Below, piece by piece: positions 1 through 10,799 of a DNA stretch of 64,000 nucleotides. Source of the stretch: Jacaranda mimosifolia (lineage: Eukaryota > Streptophyta > Magnoliopsida > Lamiales > Bignoniaceae); contig CM032117.1 in the NCBI GenBank assembly GCA_018894105.1, positions 47,340,503 to 47,404,502 of the forward strand, in the 5' to 3' direction. The position numbers were made by a program, and so were the translations under genes. How positions within the stretch are numbered: the stretch's first letter is position 1; each line of letters opens with the position of its first letter. The notes under the pieces are model-generated. The model worked only from the letters and a program-made list of their open reading frames with translations, ran no database searches and was not told where the DNA came from.

Positions 1-1757
1 ATTCGTCAGTGCTTAAATGAGGCACAAACTGTTAGAATGCCTTTCGCTCTCAAGCGGTTGTTTGCCATCATCTTACTTTATTGTCAACCAACTAGAGTAA
101 GAAGACTATGGGAAGAAAATTATGCTTACATGATCGAAGACTATCCTTCTTCAATTACCACAAATAGTGTACTTATTATGAATAGACTGCTACATGAATT
201 AAATAATATACTTTTGCAACATCGGAGAAATTTGAAAGAGTTTGGCTTGCGTCAGGTAAGTGAAGACTATCTCGACTTAGGTAATGTCTCTAGTTTAATA
301 GAAGATAAACTAGCCATACCAATCATGGAAGATGATCTACATACGGTTAGCAAACTGAATTCAAGTCAGTCACATGTATTTAACACCATTAAGCAAGTAA
401 TTATGAGCAGGCACAATGCAGTTTTTTTTGTAAATAGACCTGGTGGAGCTGGAAAAACATTCCTACATCGAGCTTTACTTGCGAGTTTTCGTAAGGATGG
501 GTTCATAGTACTAGCCACAGCAACATCAAGAATTGTAGTTAACCAACTTTCAGGTGGTAGAACGGCACATTCAAAACTTAAAATACCAATTAAGTTGGAT
601 TCGACCTCTATGTGTAATTTTAGTAAGCAACAAGAGATATGTCACCTATTAGCTCTGGCATCAGCAATTATTTGGGATGAAGCTCCCATGGCAGATCGAA
701 AGGCAATTGAAACTATTGACCGAACACTAAGAGAAATGCTTGAAATTGACTTACCATTTGGTAGGAAGGTAATGATACTAGGAGGCGATTTTTGTCAATT
801 TTTTCCTATTGTTGTTAGGGGCACTAGATCACAAGCTATGAAGGCGAGCATTATTGAGTCACATTTATGGCCCACTATTATGGTTTTTCACTTGGTCGAG
901 AATCTTAGAGCTCAACATGATCGAAACTTCTCTGATTTTTTGCTCTATGTTGGTAATGGTGAAGAACCTACCATGCAAGATAATATGATAAAAATTCCAA
1001 ATTTTATGGCTATACCATGGGAAGGTGAACATTCAATTGAGCGTTTGATAGAATCAATTTTTGGAGATCTTGATTCCCATACTTATGATCCTGAGTATAT
1101 GATGGATAGAGCGCTCATAACTCTATTAAATAATGATGTCAATAAACTGAATGAAAAAGTAATTCAAGCATTCCCAAGTGAAGATGAAGCTACTTATTAC
1201 TCATTTGACTCTGTGCCAGATGATCTAAATAATTTATATTTGCTGAAATTTCTAAACTCCCTTCTCCTAGAAATCTCCCACCTCACAAGTTGACTCTAAA
1301 GAAAGGGGCACTAGTTATGCTTCTAAGAAATACTGATACAAAAGTTGGGCTGTGTAATGGCACTGAATTAATCTGTCGGAGATTTGGTAGAAATGTAATT
1401 GATGCAGAAGTTCTAACTAGAGAATTTAAGGGAACAAGAGTCTTCTTGCCGCGCATTCCTTTGAAAACATCACGAAATGCAAAAATGTCGTTTGAAATGA
1501 CACGACGATAGTTCCTAGTTAGATTGAGCTTTGCATTAACAATTAACAAATCTCAAGGCCAAACAATCCCAAATGTTGGAATTTGTTTGCCTGATCACGT
1601 TTTCAGTCATGGCCAATTATATATTGCTCTTTCACGAGGTGTTTTTGAAAGAACCACAAAAATGTTAGTTAAGGAGGGAAATATAAATGGGATTAAAGGG
1701 ATTTATACTAGGAATGTTGTTTTCCCTGAAATATTTGCAAAGTTGCAAAGTAAGTAA
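1..1757 (+). pseudogene. Helitron PIF1-like helicase, 3' part, broken
   Basis: The reading frame is already open at base 1, so the N-terminal part lies outside the window. The protein is the SF1 (PIF1-type) helicase of a plant Helitron, the enzyme that unwinds DNA during rolling-circle transposition. Visible motifs are the Walker A stretch GGAGKT (about bases 442-459), the Walker B-like IIWDEAPM (about 667-690), GGDFCQFFP (about 782-808) and the C-terminal block TINKSQGQTIPNVG followed by YIALSRG. Two lesions break it. The frame shifts near 1240-1260, just before PPHKLTLKKGA, and an in-frame TAG sits at 1509-1511, where the family usually has Gln after RR. The protein ends with a stop at 1755-1757. 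This copy cannot make a full helicase unless these breaks are bypassed. The family call is firm. Confidence 0.9.
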
Positions 1758-3184
1758 GAGGTATCTATTGAATTTTTATTTTTTTAATTGATAATAACTC
1801 ATTCTACATGAAAACTTTCTTATCAATATTAGTTTTCTTTAATTCATATATGCTAATATGTTTTAATACATAATGATTTGATTTTTCATGAAATTCATCA
1901 CATTCACTTACATCTATTTTAATTTATGGATTTGATTCTCCTTCTATATTAGTTATTGTAATCCTTTATACTTTTGGTTGGCATAGTAACCAATAGCGTC
2001 TACTTGACATATATACAAGGAATATAGCTCAAATATGTTTTGTACCCTCAACTTAACATTGATAAGCCTTTCTATATAATATACGTCACAAAAGAATGAA
2101 AAAATTTGAAATACGTGAATTATGAAATTGATATTATATGCATTTCTAATAGTAATATCTTTATCATATTATTTATTCTATTTTTGCAGGAGAAGAGAGA
2201 CCTACTACTCAATATTTTATTTTTGCTAATAGCACTTGCATTGAAGAGTTGGATGAACAAATGTTACCATGTTATATGTGGAAGGAATTTCGAATACATA
2301 CTACACTTCAATGGGTATGTGATATAACATATTGGGTACCCAATACATTGTTAAAGTAGAATTAGTGTTGCATTGAGGAATTATCATGATATTTGTAACG
2401 TGCGAAAATTTAGCTATTGTAGCCTTCGAAGATGCAAATATTCAGTCTGGAAGGGAAAGTTGTTGTAGGGATAAACAATAGTGATTTTGGGAAGTGGATT
2501 CTACGAGTTTTGAGAAATCAAAAAATACAAAGGCACATCCATATTGCTTGCTCTTTAATTTTTCATTTAAATTAAAACTCCACAATTTCAAAAAAGTGAA
2601 TTACTTCCACACATAAAAAGGGATTGCTTTGATAGAAGGATGAGATTTGACAAAGGTATGATGAATAAATATTTTTAGTATATTACAGTAATTTATATTT
2701 TGTTAAATATGTTTTTGCTCACAATGTAACAAAAAGGAATCATAAAAAGAAGAAGCTTGAATGATAAGAAATTTTAAGAATATGATATCAATTGATAATA
2801 ATGATTTCACATGCGCAATCTAATTTATACATACATTTTAATATATATGTATTTTATTATTTATTAGGAAAAAGGAAAAAATTTCAATCTCTTGAAGAGA
2901 ATTGGTACAATGGGCTACCGACATACAATGTATTCATTCTTAAAATTTCAGGTTTGTAGCAGAAGTTTACTATGAGGAGTTGTAGTTGTACAACAAAACT
3001 ACTTTGTACATAAATTAGTTATCATTACTCTATATTACTATATGCGTTTACAATTTGTTTAGTACAAATTTATTCAAGTTTGACTGATGAATTTAATTAG
3101 CTACATATTTTATATATTTTTAACTTTAATTATATTGAATGATAAATACATGTACAAAAATTAAGTTACATTCAGAAAGTTCTT
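1758..3184. other. Helitron non-coding 3' region
   Basis: This is AT-rich sequence between the helicase stop and the terminal hairpin. An acceptor-like TTTTTGCAG ends at about 2190 and a short open stretch follows to 2327, but I could not match it to the RPA-like protein some plant Helitrons carry. Nothing else is recognisable. Confidence 0.4.
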
Positions 3185-3217
3185 ATGCGCGTGGGGACCG
3201 CGTATGGCAAACGCTAG
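3185..3217 (+). terminator. Helitron 3' hairpin and CTAG end
   Basis: The hairpin has arms at 3185-3191 and 3199-3205 with loop TGGGGAC, then GGCAAACG and CTAG. In Helitrons this palindrome is thought to signal the end of strand transfer. The following base is T (3218), as expected for an A|T target. Confidence 0.8.
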
Positions 3218-3319
3218 TATATATAAATATTTATTGAATATTGAATAAACAAAAGGACAAATTTGGTATCATAACTTCTACTTTAGACACAAAGTGTCTT
3301 CCTTTTTATAACAGTTTAG

Positions 3320-3332
3320 GGGCGCGTTTGAT
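3320..3332 (+). repeat. PIF/Harbinger left terminal inverted repeat
   Basis: GGGCGCGTTTGAT, preceded by target duplication TAG at 3317-3319. It is identical to the reverse complement of 13610-13622. Confidence 0.85.
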
Positions 3333-5063
3333 CCGTGATTAGATAATAGCCTAGATTGGATTAGTGGGAAGATTAGGTGAGAGTAGAATGAAGATTACTC
3401 TGTTTGATACAGGTAATTGCTACCTGAGTTTAGGCATTACACCAGTCTCAGCTAATAACAGGTTTTGTATTTGATACCATCACTTATCTTTTGTTTGACT
3501 ATAACGCCCTCATGGTAATATTATGTATCACCCTCTCTCACGATTTACCCACTTCCCCATATCCCTAATTTTCATACCTGTAGAAAGCTATAGCGAGGAG
3601 TTCCGGTGAAGCCCACGTTGGTTTTGTGTTTCGAAACTTCAATCGGTGAAAAGTAGCATATAAATTGTCAACATCACATGCTTCATCATGTCCCCAATTT
3701 ATCACCACACGGCTGCGTCGACGAGTTGAGGATAAGCTTTCATTGGTGCTCTGTTTCCAAACTACAAGTAGTAAGAAGTGCAGCTAACACAATTTCAACA
3801 TCTTCTGGTGGATGTATAGGCAGCCGAAGGTGAAGAGTTCAGATTCCAGTATGTGTTCGCTTACTTAAATTTATTTTGTTAATGTTCATATTACTTTGGT
3901 ATGTCACCACCACATCTGAGTCTGGGACATGCATTTCGATAGTAGCATCACGATTTCGTCCAGTGTTACGACGGTCGTAGTGGTTGGTTGGATCTGCATT
4001 GAATATGGGTTATACATATGTTTTGTATGTTTATGTTAGTTGGTTTATTTGTTTTCCAATTTTTTTTTCCTGTAAACTATTTTTGGGCATTTTCTGTTGG
4101 TATGATATTTCCATTTGTCCATTAGAGCAGCTTTAATCTCGTAGGAGAATAGTATACACATTTCTTATGCATGCCATTACAATTTAGTTATACGTGGTAA
4201 GTCGTTGCTGGAGCAATGTCCACGAAATCAAACGGTTGATTTAGTACCTATAATGCTATTTGGCATGAATGTTCCGATTCAAATTATTTCCCCTCTCCCT
4301 TGATCCATTCTGACTTAGTATTCCTTTGCGTTTCCACTAACTGTTGTTAGTGCAAATACTTACCTGTGAACGTATAGGGCAACAAAATGATTAGTGAGAT
4401 TCTCATGCATAGTAGAAGCTCAATGAATTTTATATTCAACCACTGCCCAATGAAACATATGCAGCTCTTCAATATGATATGTGGATCGTAGTTTTGATTT
4501 GGTATGTTTGCTTTAATAAAGCATTGATTTCTATTGTGTATTAGATTTAAGTATTCTTCATTCGTGTTTATTGTAAAAGTGAGCGATATATTAGATAAAG
4601 CTCATCGAGTCACATAGATATACCGTGCAAAGCGAGGTTTGTTGGTTACAACATAACTTGAGGTCATTTTCCCTGAAATTCTGTCATACGTTTTTGTAAC
4701 ATATATGTAGTTATAGCTTCTTCCACTTTGGCGCTGTTATGTGTAACCTATTACGATTATTGAAGAGAATTATGCATAAGTGATGGCCTGACTTTCAAAA
4801 GAATAAGACATGTGCGGGTGCAAACGTCATATCTTCGTCTCCATGTATGGTGGTCATTATGTATGGTTGTAATTGGTTCTTGTATGTGCTATGAGCCGAT
4901 ACATAAAGTGTGTGGATCCAACTAGGATGTATCGTTAGATGCATTTTAGCTAATGATCTTATCAATCAAAGTTGTCCTGTGCTATTTTTTTTTTTTTGTT
5001 ATTTAACGATGCATGTTGGCTGAATTTTTGTTGGTCAAATGTTGATCACCTTGTAGTGTGAAA
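3333..5063. other. PIF element left interior, no gene recognised
   Basis: Subterminal GTTTGAT-type repeats lie near 3410 and 3470. The rest may be promoter and 5' leader for the + strand genes. I see no supported coding region. Confidence 0.4.
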
Positions 5064-5551
5064 TGGGACTGAAGGCAACGCCTGAATGCCGTTGTGGAGG
5101 AGGTTTGATGGTGCTTCGCCAATCGCATACTTCGCATATTCCTGGAATATGGTTCTACAAGTGTCCGAAGGGAACAAATCACCCTGGACACTTCATCTGC
5201 TGGGACCTGTATCAGGGGGCACACTGGTAGCCCTCATCAAAAGAACATGGTGCACACACATCGCCCATGGGGTCCTATACTTCGCTAGGCTGTGTTCATG
5301 GTCCTATAGCTTCTATGGTCTCAAAGTCCTAGGGTACTTCGTGTTTGGATGATGCCGAGCAAAGTGAAGGTTCGAATACATCTCCATCGGCGCATGACCA
5401 TCGTACTGTACGTTGTGGTCCTTTTATTCCCCCCTCAGCTAATATGAACTACGTCTTCTTGTTAGGAGGTTGTGTTGGTTGTGTGGTTGTTGTCGTTGTT
5501 GCCTTTTTTGGTATGTTATTGGGTTTGGCAATAGGGAAGCTAGTTTACTGA
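5064..5551 (+). CDS. GRF zinc-finger / single-pass membrane protein
   Basis: From the ATG at 5064 the frame reads a GRF-type zinc finger. It has PECRCGGG, then a run of about 20 residues, then WFYKCP, a His/Gly-rich gap and HFICWDLY, which gives the CxC...C...C and aromatic pattern of PF06839. The frame stops at 5227. A second frame (about 5340-5551) gives an acidic, Ser-rich linker and a C-terminal hydrophobic helix (GGCVGCVVVVVVAFFGMLLG) ending in KLVY. A donor-like GT at 5227 and acceptor-like CTATAG or CCTAG sites at about 5310-5332 suggest one short intron joins them. Plant genomes contain many such small GRF/transmembrane proteins (for example the At1g43920-like family). GRF fingers bind single-stranded DNA or RNA in other proteins; the role here is unknown. 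It lies inside the PIF element. The join is inferred. Confidence 0.55.
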
Positions 5552-5861
5552 AGCTTACCATATCATGTGTTTTGCTGTTCATTTTGTGACATTGTAATAT
5601 GCTACTCTAAACCTCCATTAAATTAGCACCTACATGGAATCCTGTATGTATATGAAAGTTTTGATTCATTTTTCTTCAATGTACCATGCTACTACAATGG
5701 CTTTATTTAATTATCTGATCAATTATTTGGGGAGGAATTAATTTTGACCTCTGTGAGCACACTTCTTATTGTACCTATGAACTTCAGAATGCAGCAAATG
5801 GATTTTAAAGTAGCTAAAGTTGTGTGCAAGTTAGGGATGATCTTGATAGAATTTCCGTGGC

Positions 5862-6097
5862 GAACTTAGTTTCGTTTGTGTGGCTAAAAACAGAAAATTT
5901 GGATGTCTGCAACTGCTTTTGTGGCATGTGCAGTAATGTCGTCTATGTTAATTTCCAACTTTATGTGTGGCATTTAAAGGAACTTAGTTTCGTTTGTGTG
6001 GTGTATGACAGAAAATTCGGATGTCTACAACTGCTTTTGTGGCATGTTCAGTAATGTCGTCTATGTTAATTTCGAACTTTATGTGTGGCATTCAAAA
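5862..6097 (+). repeat. 118-bp tandem duplication
   Basis: Two diverged copies, 5862-5979 and 5980-6097, both begin GAACTTAGTTTCGTTTGTGTGG. They lie downstream of the GRF gene inside the PIF element. The short open frames there are by-products of the repeat. Confidence 0.8.
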
Positions 6098-6652
6098 GAA
6101 CGTAGGTCCCGTATATATGAATGTATTGACATATTTTTTGGCATATACTTAACCTTAATTGTTATGCAATTAAGGTTTGCAGGCATAATGTGTGCATAAG
6201 AAAAAGAAAGCACAAATCAAAACCTCAAGCATTCAATAAAGTCCCTCAACAAACCCATTACCAACATCTGTAATGTTATCCACGGGATCACGTTGCCGTG
6301 GCATATTACATCTTTTCTATGTACTGAGTGTGTGTAGTAAGGTCCACCATTAGGAAATTCAATTCAAAGGTCAAATGATAAAAGTATGCAGCGCATGCCG
6401 GATATAATATCAAAAGGTTGTGGCACTGCCCAGGCTTTCACGCATTTTCAGTCGGCAACGTGAAGTAAAACAAAGTCCTTTCCTTTCAATGCAGGCTAAC
6501 AGGGAAGCGTCATCTCAAGTCACGGGGGATCTATAACATCTTAGCTTTGTATAATTTTTGAAAAGGCACAGAATACTCTTGCCATTATTTTCACAACTAC
6601 TTTCTCAATTTTCATAGGGAAGAAATACAGAAACTTTACCATCTAAATCTCA
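6098..6652. other. PIF element interior spacer
   Basis: This is the gap between the 118-bp tandem repeat and the + strand Myb/SANT gene. It presumably holds the 3' end of the GRF transcript and the promoter of the next gene. No motif stands out. Confidence 0.35.
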
Positions 6653-7447
6653 TGGCTCCAAAGAATCCCCGCCCTCAGGATGACATCCTCTACGTTCCCC
6701 CATGGGTAGAAGATATTGACAAGGAATTCATATCTCGACTTGCAGAGTCAGCCCGATTGGATGAAAGATGTCTCAGTCGCTCTGATGTCGCTGTTATACG
6801 ATCTTGTTTGGCTTTGTGAACAATAAGTTTGGGACTAACTTGACGTACAAGGATGCAAGCACGCGCTTCAGATATTTGCAACAGCGGCATAACGTGTTCG
6901 ATTTTTTAATCTCGTTGCAGCCAGTTAATTACGATGAGGGAAACAATTTCGTGTCAACTGAAGCATATATTTGGGACTACGTCACAATGGCAAATATCAA
7001 ATACACTTTTCTTGTTATGAATAATGCACATCTCATGATTAAATTTTGCCAACAATAACTCCTACTATTTTGCAAAAGTTTCCACTTTCGGAGGCGTACA
7101 TGATGAAAGGAGAATATCAATGGTCAGAGCTATGTGACATCTTCGGGCCACCCAAGGCGATTAACTTGTTTCCGGAGAACGAAATTATTCAAATTTCATA
7201 TGATAGCGTGTATGAACAAGTCGAGCCTTTAGTAAACAATCTTGCAGTTACCATTGCTTCGTATGCACTGCCCGTAGGCAATAGTCTTGGTTCATCATTC
7301 TGGAATAATTTGTACGGTGCAACGGCACATGATGAAGTGAGTCAAGACTCTGTGAAGTTATTGAATCATAACCCATTTTCAACTCCTCATGTGGATCCAT
7401 TTTTCAGTGTGTACGATCAACTGTGGACTGAGCTGGACGATAGATAA
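6653..7447 (+). pseudogene. Myb/SANT-like DNA-binding protein, frameshifted
   Basis: The first ATG (about 6653) opens a frame with PPWVEDIDKEFISRLAESAR. The frame then jumps by one base between about 6786 and 6822 to NNKFGTNLTYKDASTRFRYL and then YDEGNNFVSTEAYIWDYV. Together these match the Myb/SANT-like domain (PF12776) of trihelix/L10-interacting-MYB-type proteins. After what looks like a short intron (donor GT at 6981 or 7014, acceptor at 7078, both in phase) the frame continues PLSEAYMMKGEYQWSELCDIFG, the usual tail of this domain. It then runs on about 100 residues to the stop at 7445-7447. Such proteins accompany Harbinger transposases as the DNA-binding partner, but here a second, unrelated-looking copy sits on the opposite strand. 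The frameshift makes this copy probably non-functional. Confidence 0.6.
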
Positions 7448-7737
7448 TTGCTTGGTATTTTTCAACCTTCCCCTAATGGAGGTCTAACGAGCTCATATCA
7501 ATGTTCCAGTAACACTCCAAAGGGGCACAACAAGTTATGAGTCTGTCATTATTGCTCCTATTTTCTACTATTAGGAAGCCATTAGTATGTCTTCCCATGT
7601 GTATCCTATAGTTTGTGTGTTAGCGGTAAGCAGCATGATTTGATTTTCGTCTGTCTCAGTATATACCGTTATAAGGTAAGCATGTATTGGACATTTCTAC
7701 TACGTCTACTATTTCTCATTTAATTTGTTAATTGTTG

Positions 7738-7960
7738 TTATGTGTGGATATAGGAATGTATATGTATATATATGGATACATATATAGGTTTATATGTATA
7801 TATAGAGAAAGAAATACATACATATATAGAGAGGTGCATATATACATATATACGTGTAAATAGGTTTATACAGGGATATGTATAAATATATATATATACA
7901 TAAGAATATATATACAAGTTTATATATAAAGCAGCCAAAAAAAATTTATGCCTTTTCATA
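7738..7960. repeat. TATA/TACA-rich low-complexity tract
   Basis: A degenerate (TATG/TATA)n microsatellite about 200 bp long inside the PIF element. The apparent Tyr/Ile-rich reading frame on the - strand is an artefact of the repeat. Confidence 0.75.
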
Positions 7961-9394
7961 GATAAATGTATTAGGCATTTTCTGCATCAACCTATTATAT
8001 AAAGTGTTTATACAAATATATTTAAATACATGCATAGGAAATGCAATCAACTGCAATTTTGACATCCAACATAAAGGAGAACCTGTTGCCACGTTAGGTC
8101 ACATTTAGTGTGGGCATGTTCCTCTATTGCTATTGCATAAAGATGGGTGCATGGGAAAAAGTTGAATGTTTTCTGATTAGTGATTTAGGTAAAAAAAATA
8201 GCACTATATTGTCTTGATAAATTAATTGTTTATATGAGTAAACATGTTTTCATGAGTTAACATTTTTGTAAACCAACGTTATGCTTAAAATGAGGACCCA
8301 AAATTTCATATTATAGGCACAGTTTGGATATGTTTTAATTCTATAGAAAAGTTAAATGAAAAATCCAAATACAGGTTCAGATGAAAATGTGATTATGTAC
8401 CATTTGATAGATTTTCATATCAATACCAGTTAGTATAATTTATAATATTTTTAGATGAACTAGTGATTGATAGAATTTATATAATTTCATAAAAAATAGT
8501 GATTACGTGAATTTATATATTTTTAGCCGAAAGCAGTGATTACTTTAACTTCAATTGGAAAATTTAAATGGAACTTGGTGCTTTTTAATGTACACAGTTA
8601 ACTAGAAACCAAAAATTATTTATAATCTTCATGCATAGACAAGTAGAAGTGATTCTAGTGGCTGTATGACTATGGTTTGAAACATGGTGCAACATCAAAT
8701 AAAATAGGAGCACATGCACCCAACCATAAAGTCTGTGAATAGTTACACACAAGGTTGACATAGCATCATTTTAGGTCAAAACAGAAAATAAATAAAAATC
8801 ATCTTGCCATTGATGGCGTCTAGAATTAATCTACAAAACAGGTAAAAAAATGCACAAGTGACAACGCAGGCTACAAAACTAATTGAAGCACTATTCCCTT
8901 GACTTATTTGGTCAAACAAAGTTAAATACAAATGAACAGAGGGTCGTTTGTCCAAATTTAACGGAAGCCTGCCACTTCAAATTTGTAATATCAATTACTC
9001 CTACACCCCAAATCAGGTAGATGGCAGAATATAAATTGTAATCAAGCCTGACATGGCCGTTGATAGAATTCAAAATTGGCAAAATGCAGTATACGCGAGT
9101 CAACAGCAGGTTCACAACTACAAACCAAGAGTATTGCGATGCAAATTCCTACAAATTGTCCAAACAAAACATGCATACGCCATTCAAACCTATACTACAT
9201 GTCCAAAGGGAGCTATCACAAAAAAAGCTTACAAGTTGCAACTACATAGTTTAGACAGTATTTTTCAATGATGCCACAAACCAACATAACCATCCATAAG
9301 TCAAGCAATACATTAATAAGCTCCACAGTGTACCATCAAGTAAAACAGAATAAACATATATTACAAAAATAAATTGCACCTCAGCGTAGAACAG
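7961..9394. other. PIF element centre, convergent gene spacer
   Basis: This AT-rich stretch lies between the 3' end of the + strand Myb/SANT gene and the 3' end of the - strand ORF1. No coding region, internal terminal repeats or RNA gene is evident. Confidence 0.4.
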
Positions 9395-10456
9395 TCACAG
9401 TGTACCAGTCAGTAGGAGGAAGATAAAACGGGCACGTGCCTCCTTGTTCATCACACAGAAAGCATCCATATCTGCCTTATTGTGCGCCATATGATGCGTA
9501 GCCTTGATTTGCTGATCCAATGTCAAACCAGGAATTTCTTGTAGCGACTTGAACAAGGAAGTTCTCAAGGACGAGTCATCGGGAGGCATATGCGGTTGGG
9601 GTTGATGCAGCTTCTCAGCAATGCTCCCAAGAGTGGTCTTCACGTCTTCAAGCAATGACCCCACAATCTTTTCAAATTCATTTGTACATTTATCGGACCT
9701 CTTTTGTTTGGCAGATGAAGAAGACCTATTGTTGGCTCCTGAACCGGAGGGTGGCGTAAAAGAGACTGCATCAAAGTCCACATTAGACACGGGCGAGTAT
9801 CCATGATGTGGCTCTCCACTCTCAGCAGCATTCTTTCCCTCATTATGGGAACCTTGCAACATTTCTTGTACTACATCCGTCATATCAAATGCAAGTTCCC
9901 CGGTGGCCCTGTCGTTCCCAAAGATTTCCACCTAACTATCGTACCATGGGTGCGGCTTTGATCTCAACTTTGTTGCATCCGGATTGGCTTGCAAAGATGA
10001 ATTTGGTTATATGCGAATGCACTATTGAAACAACATACGGAAAAGTGTTGAAACTATTATTAAATAGATGCAGAACAGTACCTTAACGTATTCACTCCAA
10101 ATTGGTTCCGATTCCACGATAATCATATGAGATGTAGGATCCATCGATACGCCCCCACCTCCACTACATGCTAATATTCCTCTCAGGGTTGAGTATGTTT
10201 TCTTCCAAACTTGAAGCTTCAATTTGATATGTTTAACTAGGATGCCACAATCCGGGTATTTTTGGAGCATCATTGACTCCAACTGCACTATGTACCCACC
10301 CCTGAAAGAGCTGTCGCAACGCCAACCACATGCACGAAAACCCTTCAATGCATAGATCAGTGTCTCCTCTTCTTGATAGGTCCAGAAACGTCGTGGGGGC
10401 GCTGGTGGTTTGTTTGATCTCTCTGTGTTGTGGGAGCTGCACCCCGAATGCGCCAT
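9395..10456 (-). pseudogene. PIF/Harbinger ORF1, Myb/SANT-like protein
   Basis: Exon 1 (10456-10082) starts MAHSGCSS and carries a Myb/SANT-like domain: RFWTYQEEETLIYALKGF, then CGWRCDSSFRGGY, KYPDCGILVKHIKLKLQVWKK and SEPIWSEYVK, the pattern of PF12776. A good donor (AAG|GTACTG) ends it. Exon 2 (about 9987-9395) continues NPDATKLRSKPHPWYDS, then VEIFGNDRATGE, a Ser-rich linker with KQKR, and a C-terminal helical region with GLTLDQQIKATHHMA. In PIF/Harbinger elements this protein binds the ends and brings the transposase into the nucleus. Two lesions are visible. An in-frame TAG at 9934-9932 lies inside WYDS*VEIFG, and the acceptor reads TTTGCAA|GCC where TTTGCAG|GCC would keep the frame. Confidence 0.8.
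9932..9934 (-). other. In-frame stop in ORF1
   Basis: TAG within WYDS*VEIFGNDRATGE. The reading on both sides is typical of the family, so this is a nonsense change, plausibly TGG to TAG. Confidence 0.7.
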
Positions 10457-10799
10457 GACCTGTCACTAAGAAACAAAGGATAACATCAATTAACAATGGA
10501 TGATATTACAGTTACGAACAAGTAATGAGCAAAGCGAAAGTAAGTTAAAGTATAAACCCAAATCTGGGACTTATGGTGTAAGATAGTAAATATCTGACAA
10601 CATATATGTATCGAAGCTAATGCAAAAACCCAAACAAATACAAGAACAAAATTCGCCCTCAAATTGGGGGTGCACATGAAGCATCGATCAAATACACCTA
10701 CTATAATACGTTCGACTCTACTATAATATGAGCACAACTACATCAAAGAGCTGAAGGTTTCATCTAATCTTCAGAAGGTTTATAATGTGCTAATATATC
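10457..10799. other. Spacer between ORF1 and transposase
   Basis: These 343 bp separate two co-directional - strand genes of the PIF element. They probably hold the transposase 3' UTR and the ORF1 promoter. No distinct motif is visible. Confidence 0.4.

Larger units (their letters stand above)
1..3217 (+). mobile_element. Helitron, 3' portion with terminus
   Basis: The helicase pseudogene is followed by 1.46 kb of AT-rich non-coding DNA, then a Helitron-type 3' end. A 7-bp stem (ATGCGCG at 3185-3191 with CGCGTAT at 3199-3205, one G-T pair) encloses a 7-base loop. Eight bases later comes CTAG at 3214-3217, followed by T. A short GC-rich hairpin some 10 bases ahead of CTRR, with insertion between A and T, is the known signature of Helitron 3' ends. 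The 5' end (TC) is outside the window. There is no target duplication, as expected for this class. Confidence 0.85.

Noticed and set aside
2106..2327. Open frame after the helicase that might be an RPA-like Helitron gene
   Set aside because: I could not match its Cys/Trp pattern to an RPA zinc finger, and it has no supported start.
5086..5352. 88-residue + strand frame overlapping the GRF zinc finger
   Set aside because: It is out of frame with the GRF motif residues and is best explained as a shadow frame.
7738..7959. 73-residue - strand frame rich in Tyr/Ile
   Set aside because: It is a by-product of a TATA/TACA microsatellite.
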